DNA of 10,147 nt from NCBI GenBank assembly GCA_015487435.1, contig WFPU01000183.1, positions 1-10,147 of the forward strand, read 5' to 3'. Positions 1 to 6,130 of this stretch are shown here, one piece after another (the first letter of the stretch is position 1; each line of letters opens with the position of its first letter). Under the pieces are notes generated by a model. It ran no database searches. It worked only from the letters and a program-made list of their open reading frames with translations, and was not told the origin of the DNA. This stretch comes from Sulfurimonas sp. Its GTDB lineage: Bacteria > Campylobacterota > Campylobacteria > Campylobacterales > Sulfurimonadaceae. The position numbers and the translations under genes were made by a program.

Positions 1-725
1 CCTTTGAGCCTTTTTTTCATATTTATTTTGTTTTTAAGAGCGTGAGAATATTTCAGTGCGATATTGATGCATTTTTCTTCATCTTTATGAATGAGTTGTG
101 CATACACTTTGATTATTGATTCTAAATCTTCATCACGCAGCCAAAGTTTTGCAAAGTTTTTTAGTCTTTCATCTAAAGAGAGCTCTTTGAACTTCATGCG
201 ATTGATATCTACGACTTTAAAGGTGTAGTTCATATCTTCTTTTTTAATGAGGATATTTCCCGGAGAGTAGTCATTATGATAAATATTTCCTTCATGCAAC
301 TCGTAAGTAAACTTTGCAAATTCACGAAATATGTTTTCTCTGTCGACTAACTCTTGGTTGACGATGGGCTCTTTAATCGTAAAATCATAATCAAATTTTT
401 TTGCTACAAAATAACTCTCAAAAAGCAGGTTGTTTTCATAAAACTCGATGTATCCGATAGGATCAGGTGTGAAATTTCCGATTTTTATGGAGTTGTCATA
501 GGATTTTTTTGCTTTTGTGTCTCGAAAATAGGTATAAAAGAGACGTCGCAAGAGATTGGGTACTTTAAAAGATTTGACAACGACATCAATACCGTTATGA
601 GAGATGATTTTAAGCTCATTTCTCGCTTTATGAATGGAATTGTCATTGTTTTTGAAATGCTGTTTGATATTGAGTAGAAAATTTTTGAAACTCTCTTCAT
701 AAAGTGGATTTAATTTGTATTTCAT
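1..725 (-). CDS. Lipopolysaccharide kinase, Kdo/WaaP family (3' end outside window)
   Basis: I translated this minus-strand frame by hand from the ATG at 725-723; it stays open for 241 codons to the left edge, so the stop is outside. The protein has a small-kinase layout: a likely ATP-binding Lys51 in a VVVKSF strand, a catalytic loop HNDYSPGNIL at 150-159 (Asp152, Asn157, the HxDxxxxN pattern) and a DFG-equivalent Asp173 in VVDINRMKF. This is the pattern of the WaaP/Kdo-kinase family, cytoplasmic enzymes that phosphorylate heptose or Kdo in the lipopolysaccharide inner core. Family members are about 240-270 residues, so little is missing. It is divergent from the GT9 gene at 784, and the two start regions share a 58-base promoter gap. 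The exact sugar phosphorylated cannot be told from the sequence. The family call is fairly safe; a generic small-molecule or protein kinase of the same fold is the alternative. Confidence 0.85.
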   Translation of the reverse strand, partial: MKYKLNPLYEESFKNFLLNIKQHFKNNDNSIHKARNELKIISHNGIDVVVKSFKVPNLLRRLFYTYFRDTKAKKSYDNSIKIGNFTPDPIGYIEFYENNLLFESYFVAKKFDYDFTIKEPIVNQELVDRENIFREFAKFTYELHEGNIYHNDYSPGNILIKKEDMNYTFKVVDINRMKFKELSLDERLKNFAKLWLRDEDLESIIKVYAQLIHKDEEKCINIALKYSHALKNKINMKKRLK

Positions 726-747
726 ATATCTCTCATAAAGAATTTTG

Positions 748-753
748 TATAAT
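748..753 (+). promoter_or_regulatory. Putative -10 box (TATAAT) for the rightward glycan operon
   Basis: A consensus TATAAT sits 30 bases before the TTG start at 784, which puts transcription initiation near 760 and gives a leader of about 24 nt. No good -35 box is visible at the usual 16-18 base spacing. A poorly conserved -35 is usual for sigma-70 promoters of Campylobacterota. No other strong promoter was noticed further downstream. Confidence 0.55.
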
Positions 754-760
754 GTAGTTA

Positions 761-766
761 ATTATA
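761..766 (-). promoter_or_regulatory. Putative -10 box (TATAAT on minus strand) for the LPS kinase gene
   Basis: ATTATA on the plus strand reads TATAAT on the minus strand, about 35 bases before the kinase ATG at 725. Initiation would fall near 754, leaving a leader of about 29 nt. It mirrors the rightward box at 748-753, so RNA polymerase bound at one would occlude the other. The -35 is weak (TTCAAG on the minus strand at 788-783 is the best I see). Confidence 0.5.
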
Positions 767-771
767 CAAAA

Positions 772-777
772 AAAGGT
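772..777 (+). promoter_or_regulatory. Shine-Dalgarno that decides the TTG start at 784
   Basis: AAAGGT lies 6 bases before TTG 784. An in-frame TTG at 745 overlaps the edge of the -10 box and lies upstream of the predicted transcription start, so it is unlikely to be the initiation codon. Confidence 0.6.
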
Positions 778-783
778 ATTAGC

Positions 784-1806
784 TTGAAGTTAAACTTTAG
801 AAGTGGTAGTGCATTTGCATCAAAGAAAGCTCGAGAATATCTCAAAGGTAAAAAGCCGGAAGATATACGTTCAATTACAGTGATTCGCCATGCGGCTATT
901 GGCGATTTTATGAATATTAGACCCTTTCTTATAGAATTACGTAGTTTTTTTCCCAATGCAAAAGTGACATTAAGTGTTTTAAAACACTATATGTATGGAA
1001 TTCCTGAAGATTTGATTGATGAATTACATATTATGCATAGATATAAAGAAGATAATTCTAAAACATCACTTATGCAAAGGTTAAAAGAGGCCAAAACTCT
1101 TCCAGCTCAAGATATTATTTTTGATTTAACAGATAGTACTATTTCTGTTATGCTTGTGGCGATGAGTAAAGCAAAATTAAAGATAGGGTACCCATATAGA
1201 GCTGTTAGAAGGGCATTCTTTGACATAGCAACACTGAGAAGTGATTTTGTTGTTGAGGCTCAGTCTGTTCTGCATATGTTAAATATTTTAGGTGCAAAAA
1301 CAGCTTCTCCTTTAGTCTATGGTTTAGATGTGAAATATCCGAAATTAGATGAAAAAAGGATTGTCTATTTTGCTGGAGCATCTACGAAAAATAAATGTTG
1401 GGAAGAAGAAAAATTTGTAAAACTTATCACGAAAATGTCGCTTGTATATCCAAAATATCAACATGTGATTCTTCAAGGTATTGGAAAAGATGAAAAATTT
1501 TTAAATATTTATGAACCTTTAAAAGAACATGAAAATGTCTTACTTCAAGAAGTAATGAGTTTGGAAAAAGTAATGCATTTTTTATCTGCAAGCAGATGTT
1601 TAGTTTCCAATGATACAGGAATTAGAAATATTGGTATAGCCCTTGAAACACCAACAATAGGGATATTTTTTCATATTCCACCATTTCGTTATTGGCCTCG
1701 AGAAGAGAAACATGATTGTGTGTTTAATGTAGAATATACTTCTCCTGCTGTTAAAGATGTATTTCTTTCAACAAGTAATTTAATAGATAAGTTGTATGAA
1801 AAATAA
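784..1806 (+). CDS. Glycosyltransferase family 9 (ADP-heptose:LPS heptosyltransferase-like)
   Basis: A 340-residue protein with the two-lobed GT-B layout of heptosyltransferases. The N-terminal lobe carries IRHAAIGD at 34-41, the counterpart of the family's IRxxxxGD strand and loop. The C-terminal lobe starts with YFAGASTKNKCW (195-206) and carries the nucleotide-sugar signature SNDTGIRNIGIALETPTIGIFF around 275-296, where most relatives read SNDTGxxHxAAAxxTPxxxLF. Family length is about 330-360, so it looks complete. It probably adds heptose or a related sugar to the lipopolysaccharide core at the inner face of the inner membrane. I prefer the TTG start at 784, with AAAGGT 6 bases upstream, over the in-frame TTG at 745, which overlaps the promoter. 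It overlaps the following GT4 gene by 11 bases. The donor sugar is not determinable here; the His usually in the signature is replaced by Asn, so ADP-heptose is not certain. Confidence 0.85.
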   Translation: MKLNFRSGSAFASKKAREYLKGKKPEDIRSITVIRHAAIGDFMNIRPFLIELRSFFPNAKVTLSVLKHYMYGIPEDLIDELHIMHRYKEDNSKTSLMQRLKEAKTLPAQDIIFDLTDSTISVMLVAMSKAKLKIGYPYRAVRRAFFDIATLRSDFVVEAQSVLHMLNILGAKTASPLVYGLDVKYPKLDEKRIVYFAGASTKNKCWEEEKFVKLITKMSLVYPKYQHVILQGIGKDEKFLNIYEPLKEHENVLLQEVMSLEKVMHFLSASRCLVSNDTGIRNIGIALETPTIGIFFHIPPFRYWPREEKHDCVFNVEYTSPAVKDVFLSTSNLIDKLYEK

Positions 1807-2881
1807 AAATATTTTAGAGCTTTGTTTAGCACATGGTCTTGGAGGACTTGAGATGTTTGTGGCAAGTTGCTATGAAGATTTTTCTAAAAAAACAAACTGC
1901 AAAGTTGTTGTTGAAAGAGACTCTAAACTAGATAACTATCTTGACAATATAGATAAATTTTATATAAAAAGAAGTAAGTTTTTTCCTTTTATTCCTGCCT
2001 TACAACTAGCACGTTATATTGATTCAAATGAGATTGATGTGATTCACTTTCATTGGACAAAAGATATTATTACAGCTGTTTTAGCAAAACTTTTGAGCAA
2101 AAAGAAGCCTAAACTTGTTCAAAGTAGACACATGCGAATGACGCGATTTAAAGATGATTTTTATCATAGATGGCTCTATAAAAATGTTAACATGATGCAT
2201 GCGGTGACACTGCAGGTAAAAGAGCAATTGCAAAGGTACATTCCAAAAGAGATTCGTCCTAAAATTGAGATGATTTATCTTGGAGTGAAAATTCCTGTGA
2301 TTGATGAAAGAAAAGTGCAATTAGTAAAAGAAAAATATCAACTAGGTAATGATTTTATTGTAGGCATTGTCGGTCGTATTGAAAAAGGAAAAGGGCAGCA
2401 TAAAGTTATAGAAGCGCTTGCACAGCTCAAATGTTCTGATGTGAAAACTGTTATTGTTGGCTCTTTTATGGATGACTCTTATGAAAAAGAATTAAAAAAA
2501 TATGTGAAAAATTTAGGAATTGAATCGAAAGTAATTTTTACAGGTTTTACAAAAGAGGTGAATGAACATATGAAACTCTTTGATGTCAATGTACTTGCAA
2601 CGGAAAATGAAACCTTTGGACTTGTAATTATCGAAGCAATGGCAAATAAAGTTCCGATGATAGCTACAAACAAAGGGGGGCCTTTGGAAATTATAGATGA
2701 TGGTGTGGATGGTTTACTGTTTGATGGCAGTAGCGATGATTTAGCAATGAAAATAAAGCAGCTTTATGATGATGAACAGTTAAAAAAGATATTGGCCGAA
2801 AATGGCTATAAAAAAGTGAAAGAAAAATTTGATGCACAGAAGCAATTAGATAAATTGTATAAGGTTATTTGTGATGAATAA
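1796..2881 (+). CDS. Glycosyltransferase family 4 (GT-B, retaining)
   Basis: A 361-residue GT-B enzyme. The N-terminal acceptor lobe opens with LAHGLGGLEMFV (11-22), the Gly-Gly-x-Glu loop typical of GT4. The donor lobe begins near 187 with IVGIVGRIEKGKGQ (188-201), giving the Arg/Lys pair that contacts the nucleotide phosphates, and carries the EX7E motif E272...E280 within NETFGLVIIEAMA, followed by GGPLEIIDDGVDGLLF. Length is normal for the family. It should transfer a sugar from a nucleotide donor to a growing lipopolysaccharide or polysaccharide chain in the cytoplasm or at the inner membrane. It starts inside the end of the GT9 gene and its 3' end overlaps the next acyltransferase, suggesting translational coupling. 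Specificity is unknown. GT4 placement is secure. Confidence 0.9.
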   Translation: MKNKNILELCLAHGLGGLEMFVASCYEDFSKKTNCKVVVERDSKLDNYLDNIDKFYIKRSKFFPFIPALQLARYIDSNEIDVIHFHWTKDIITAVLAKLLSKKKPKLVQSRHMRMTRFKDDFYHRWLYKNVNMMHAVTLQVKEQLQRYIPKEIRPKIEMIYLGVKIPVIDERKVQLVKEKYQLGNDFIVGIVGRIEKGKGQHKVIEALAQLKCSDVKTVIVGSFMDDSYEKELKKYVKNLGIESKVIFTGFTKEVNEHMKLFDVNVLATENETFGLVIIEAMANKVPMIATNKGGPLEIIDDGVDGLLFDGSSDDLAMKIKQLYDDEQLKKILAENGYKKVKEKFDAQKQLDKLYKVICDE

Positions 2882-3419
2882 GTTTACTTTTTTGCAAAAA
2901 TTACGTAATAAAATAAAATTAAAAGGCGCGGTTACTCTAAAAATAGATAAAAGTGCTAAAATTGTGCATTGTAAAATAGAGATACTTGGTAGTAATAATA
3001 CGCTGGTAATAGAAGAAGGTGTAAATATTCGAAATACCCACATCGAAATAGTTGGAGAAAACAGTCTGATACATATTGGAAAAGAGTGTATAGTAGGACA
3101 TGGAAGCTATCTCTCTGCAAAAGAGGGTAAAAGCCTCATCATTAAAGAAAAATGTATGCTCTCACGTAATGTAAAGATTATGACATCTGATGGGCATCCT
3201 GTCTATGAAGATGAAAATATTATAAATCATGCTAAAGATGTCTTGATAAATGAACATGTATGGCTAGCAGATAATGTCACCGTTTTAAAAGGTGTTACTG
3301 TCGGTACTCATAGTATCGTAGGTATTAATGCAACATTGACACATACAATAGAAGCAAATGCCATAGCAGTTGGAAATCCTGCTATAGTTGTGAAAAAGGG
3401 TATATATTGGGAAGAATGA
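2874..3419 (+). CDS. Left-handed beta-helix (hexapeptide) acyltransferase, maltose/galactoside O-acetyltransferase-like
   Basis: A 181-residue protein whose core is a run of hexapeptide repeats ([LIV]-G-x4 type) from about 40 to 165. The segment MTSDGHPVYED (103-113) supplies the SDGH histidine (His108) that acts as catalytic base in the xenobiotic/galactoside acetyltransferase branch. VWLADNVTVLKGVTVG (129-144) and the closing GNPAIVVKKG (167-176) are typical of that branch. It would transfer an acetyl group from acetyl-CoA to a sugar hydroxyl or amine of the surface glycan. ATG 2874 is chosen over the adjacent GTG 2871; AAGG at 2861-2864 serves either. It overlaps the GT4 gene by 8 bases. 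A separate role in acetylating the legionaminic precursor is possible but not shown. Confidence 0.85.
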   Translation: MNKFTFLQKLRNKIKLKGAVTLKIDKSAKIVHCKIEILGSNNTLVIEEGVNIRNTHIEIVGENSLIHIGKECIVGHGSYLSAKEGKSLIIKEKCMLSRNVKIMTSDGHPVYEDENIINHAKDVLINEHVWLADNVTVLKGVTVGTHSIVGINATLTHTIEANAIAVGNPAIVVKKGIYWEE

Positions 3420-3445
3420 ATAATATTAAAAATAGTTTAGAAAGT

Positions 3446-3452
3446 TGGAAAG
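3446..3452 (+). promoter_or_regulatory. Shine-Dalgarno that decides the legB start at 3457
   Basis: TGGAAAG sits about 4-7 bases before ATG 3457. The in-frame TTG at 3445 overlaps this site and has no Shine-Dalgarno of its own, so ATG 3457 is preferred. Confidence 0.6.
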
Positions 3453-3456
3453 CTAT

Positions 3457-4644
3457 ATGAGTATTTTAAAATTAATAGGTCGTAAAAAAGAACTTTTTGA
3501 GCATGACATTAATCAATATGAGAATAAACTTTCAAAAATTATTGTATCTTCCTCTTTTTTAGTATTAGGTGGAGCCGGTAGTATCGGTCAAGCAGTAGTT
3601 AAAGAGATATTTAAACGTAGCCCGAAAAAGCTACATGTTGTAGATATATCTGAGAATAATATGGTTGAACTTGTTCGTGATATTAGAAGTTCTTTTGGTT
3701 ATATAGATGGCGATTTTAAAACTTTTGCACTAGACATAGGCTCTTTAGAATATGATGCCTTTATCAAAAATGATGGTAAATATGACTATGTATTAAATCT
3801 ATCAGCTTTAAAACATGTAAGAAGTGAAAAGGATCCTTTTACATTAATGAGGATGATTGAAACAAATATTTTTAATACCGATAAAACTATAAAGCAATCT
3901 TGTGAAAATGGAGTAAAAAAATATTTTTGTGTATCTACAGATAAAGCTGCAAACCCTGTAAATATGATGGGTGCTAGTAAACGCATTATGGAAATGTTTG
4001 TGCATAGAAATTCATTAGATATAGATGTTTCTATGGCTAGATTTGCCAATGTCGCATTTAGTGATGGCTCACTGCTTCATGGCTTTAATCAGCGTTTAGA
4101 AAAGAATCAACCAATTGTTGCACCTAATGACATTAAACGCTACTTTGTAACTCCACAAGAGAGTGGAGAGCTTTGTCTAATGTCTTGCATATTTGGCGAA
4201 AATCGTGATATATTTTTTCCAAAACTGAGTGAAAATTTACATTTGATTTCTTTTGCAGATATCGCCGTTAAGTATTTAGAAGAAAAAGGATATGAACCTT
4301 ATCTTTGCAAAGATGAAGATGAAGCAAGAGAATTAGCTAAAACTCTACCAGCAGAGGGAAAATGGCCTTGCCTGTTTACTAGAAGCGATACAACAGGTGA
4401 GAAAGATTTTGAAGAGTTTTTTACAGATAGTGAAACTTTAGATATGGATAGATTTTCCAATCTTGGAGTTATCAAGAATGAAGCTAGTTTTGATGAAAAT
4501 CTTTTAAATGATTTTGAAGATAAAATAAACTCAATGAAAAAGAAGCTCTCTTGGAACAAAGAGGAAATAGTCAAAGAGTTTTTTAAACTCATTCCAGATT
4601 TTGGACATAAAGAGACTGGTAAGTATTTAGATGGGAAGATGTAA
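3457..4644 (+). CDS. legB: Nucleotide-GlcNAc 4,6-dehydratase, legionaminic acid pathway (LegB-type, PglF/WbpM-like SDR)
   Basis: A soluble 395-residue short-chain dehydrogenase/reductase of the polysaccharide biosynthesis (CapD-like) group, lacking the membrane N-terminus of PglF and WbpM. It has the NAD-binding loop GGAGSIG (38-44), Asp63 at the end of the second strand (VVDIS), and the catalytic segment STDKA (160-164) with NMMGASK (169-175). Met171 occupies the place of the classical catalytic Tyr of YxxxK; this is also so in the PglF/WbpM enzymes, which keep C5 configuration, whereas PseB keeps the Tyr. Retention at C5 fits the legionaminic rather than the pseudaminic route. It should form the 4-keto-6-deoxy derivative of GDP- or UDP-GlcNAc; the ptmE gene downstream favours GDP. 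The stop overlaps the legC start by one base (TAATG). About 130 C-terminal residues are an acidic and lysine-rich extension. Confidence 0.85.
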   Translation: MSILKLIGRKKELFEHDINQYENKLSKIIVSSSFLVLGGAGSIGQAVVKEIFKRSPKKLHVVDISENNMVELVRDIRSSFGYIDGDFKTFALDIGSLEYDAFIKNDGKYDYVLNLSALKHVRSEKDPFTLMRMIETNIFNTDKTIKQSCENGVKKYFCVSTDKAANPVNMMGASKRIMEMFVHRNSLDIDVSMARFANVAFSDGSLLHGFNQRLEKNQPIVAPNDIKRYFVTPQESGELCLMSCIFGENRDIFFPKLSENLHLISFADIAVKYLEEKGYEPYLCKDEDEARELAKTLPAEGKWPCLFTRSDTTGEKDFEEFFTDSETLDMDRFSNLGVIKNEASFDENLLNDFEDKINSMKKKLSWNKEEIVKEFFKLIPDFGHKETGKYLDGKM

Positions 4645-5783
4645 TGCAAAAGCTCATTGAATTTATCCAAGATATTTATAAAACCAAAGAGTTTCTTCCT
4701 CTTCATGAGCCAAAATTTATTGGAAATGAAAAAAAATATCTAAACGACTGTATAGACTCTACTTTTGTCTCAAGTGTTGGTAAATATGTAGATAAATTTG
4801 AAAAAGAGTTTGCTTCGTATGTTGGAAGCAAATACGCTATAGCTACTGTAAATGGAACTTCTGCTTTGCATATATCATTACTCCTTGCAGATGTAAAAGC
4901 TGAGGATGAAGTTATAACCCAGCCTTTAACTTTCATAGCTACATGTAATGCTATAAGTTACATTGGTGCAAAGCCTGTTTTTGTAGATGTTGATTTGGAT
5001 ACTATGGGACTTTCTCCAAAATTTTTACAAGAATTTTTGGAAAAAAACTGTGAACTTGTTGATAATCATTGTATAAATAAAACCACAAATAAAATCATAA
5101 AAGCTTGTGTTCCTATGCATACTTTTGGGCATCCCTGTAGAATTGATGAGATAAAAGATATATGTGATAAATGGCATATATCTTTAGTTGAAGATGCAGC
5201 AGAGAGTTTGGGTAGTTATTATAAAGGTAAACATACGGGAACTTTTGGAAAACTCGGTGCTTTTTCATTTAATGGAAATAAGATTATCACAAGCGGTGGT
5301 GGTGGTGTGATAGTCACGGATGATGAAAAGTTGGCACAAAGAGCGAAACATCTCACTACCACTGCAAAAGTGCCGCATCCTTATGAATACAGACATGATG
5401 AGATAGGCTACAACTATCGCATGCCAAATATAAATGCTGCACTTTTAGTTGCTCAACTAGAACAGGTAGATAAATTTTTAGAAAACAAAAGAGATTTAGC
5501 ATCAAAATATGAAGAATTTTTCAATGCTAATAGTGAAATAAAGTTTGTAAAAGAACCACAAAACTCAAAATCAAACTACTGGCTTCAAGCAGTTATATTA
5601 AAAGATATTGCCTCAAGAAATAAATTTTTAGACTATACAAATAAACAAGGAGTTATGACAAGACCTATTTGGAAACTTATGAATGAATTAGAGATGTTTA
5701 AAGATTGTCAATGTGTTAATTTGGAAAATGCTAAGTATTTAGAAGATAGAGTTGTGAATATTTCAAGTGGGGTAAGAATTTAA
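4644..5783 (+). CDS. legC: PLP-dependent aminotransferase, legionaminic acid pathway (DegT/DnrJ/EryC1/StrS family)
   Basis: A full-length 379-residue sugar aminotransferase. Visible landmarks are the phosphate-binding NGTSALH (70-76), the cofactor-ring Asp184 in VEDAAES, and the Schiff-base Lys213 in SFNGNKIITSGGGG, followed by HLTTTAKVPHPYEYRHDEIGYNYRMPNINAAL. The opening PLHEPKFIGNEKKYL and the closing MTRPIWKLMN...DRVVNISSGVR are characteristic of the LegC branch. It transfers an amino group, usually from glutamate, to C4 of the keto sugar made by LegB. It starts on the last base of legB and its own stop overlaps the legH start by one base (TAATG), so translation of the three is probably coupled. 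Nothing looks missing, in contrast with the two genes that follow. Confidence 0.9.
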   Translation: MQKLIEFIQDIYKTKEFLPLHEPKFIGNEKKYLNDCIDSTFVSSVGKYVDKFEKEFASYVGSKYAIATVNGTSALHISLLLADVKAEDEVITQPLTFIATCNAISYIGAKPVFVDVDLDTMGLSPKFLQEFLEKNCELVDNHCINKTTNKIIKACVPMHTFGHPCRIDEIKDICDKWHISLVEDAAESLGSYYKGKHTGTFGKLGAFSFNGNKIITSGGGGVIVTDDEKLAQRAKHLTTTAKVPHPYEYRHDEIGYNYRMPNINAALLVAQLEQVDKFLENKRDLASKYEEFFNANSEIKFVKEPQNSKSNYWLQAVILKDIASRNKFLDYTNKQGVMTRPIWKLMNELEMFKDCQCVNLENAKYLEDRVVNISSGVRI

Positions 5784-6130
5784 TGAAACCTAAAATACTC
5801 TTAATTGGTGGTGGAGGACACTGTAAATCTGTTATAGATGTGATAGAAAAAGAAGGACGCTTTGAGATTGCTGGTATAATTGAAAAATATGAAGGTGAAT
5901 CACAAACTGTGGTTAATGCAAATGCATCTATTGGTGAAAATTGTATTATCAATTCAAAAGCACTTATTGAACATGATGCAATGATAGAAGATAATGTACA
6001 TATATCTACAGGAGCTATTATTAATGGTACCACAACAGTAAAAGAAAATAGCTTTGTAGGGAGTGGAAGTATTACTAAAGAGGGTATTTGTGTAAGTGGA
6101 TTTGTAAAAGCAGGGAGTGTGGCTAAATGA
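5783..6130 (+). CDS. legH: NeuD/PglD-type sugar N-acetyltransferase, internally shortened (LegH-like)
   Basis: Only 115 residues, where NeuD/PglD/LegH proteins have about 195-215. The N-terminus is the normal nucleotide-sugar-binding head, KILLIGGGGHCKSVIDVIE (4-22) through FEIAGII (27-33). After EKYEGESQ (34-41) the sequence jumps to VNANASIGENCIINSKALIEHD (44-65), the middle of the left-handed beta helix, including the presumed catalytic His64. The rest, ISTGAIINGTTTVKENSFVGSGSITKEG to the end at AGSVAK, is a normal tail. The second half of the Rossmann-like head (the IGxxxxR strand region) and the first helix coils, roughly 80-95 residues, are absent. Full-length relatives acetylate the 4-amino group of the LegC product using acetyl-CoA. 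This version probably cannot fold normally. It shares ATGA with legI. Confidence 0.75.
   Translation: MKPKILLIGGGGHCKSVIDVIEKEGRFEIAGIIEKYEGESQTVVNANASIGENCIINSKALIEHDAMIEDNVHISTGAIINGTTTVKENSFVGSGSITKEGICVSGFVKAGSVAK

Larger units (their letters stand above)
743..771. repeat. Perfect 11-bp inverted repeat with 7-nt spacer in the divergent promoter region
   Basis: The left arm TTTTGTATAAT (743-753) is the exact reverse complement of the right arm ATTATACAAAA (761-771), with GTAGTTA between. Each arm carries TATAAT on opposite strands. It lies in the only gap between the divergent kinase and GT9 genes. It may simply be two symmetric -10 boxes, or it may also be a dyad operator for a dimeric regulator. 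The sequence itself is certain; its role is inferred. Confidence 0.75.

Noticed and set aside
354..677. A 107-codon plus-strand open frame opposite the left-edge gene
   Set aside because: It is antisense to the well-supported LPS kinase, has no recognisable domain and no ribosome binding site.
485..700. A 71-codon minus-strand open frame
   Set aside because: It is another reading frame inside the kinase gene; the kinase frame gives the HxDxxxxN loop and stays open for 241 codons.
745..783. Upstream TTG start adding 13 residues to the GT9 protein
   Set aside because: The codon overlaps the edge of the TATAAT box and lies before the predicted transcription start; TTG 784 has a better-placed AAAGGT.
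3420..3456. Possible separate promoter for the leg cluster in the 37-base gap before legB
   Set aside because: Only loose AT-rich -10-like strings are present and no -35 is convincing, so a second promoter cannot be supported from sequence alone.
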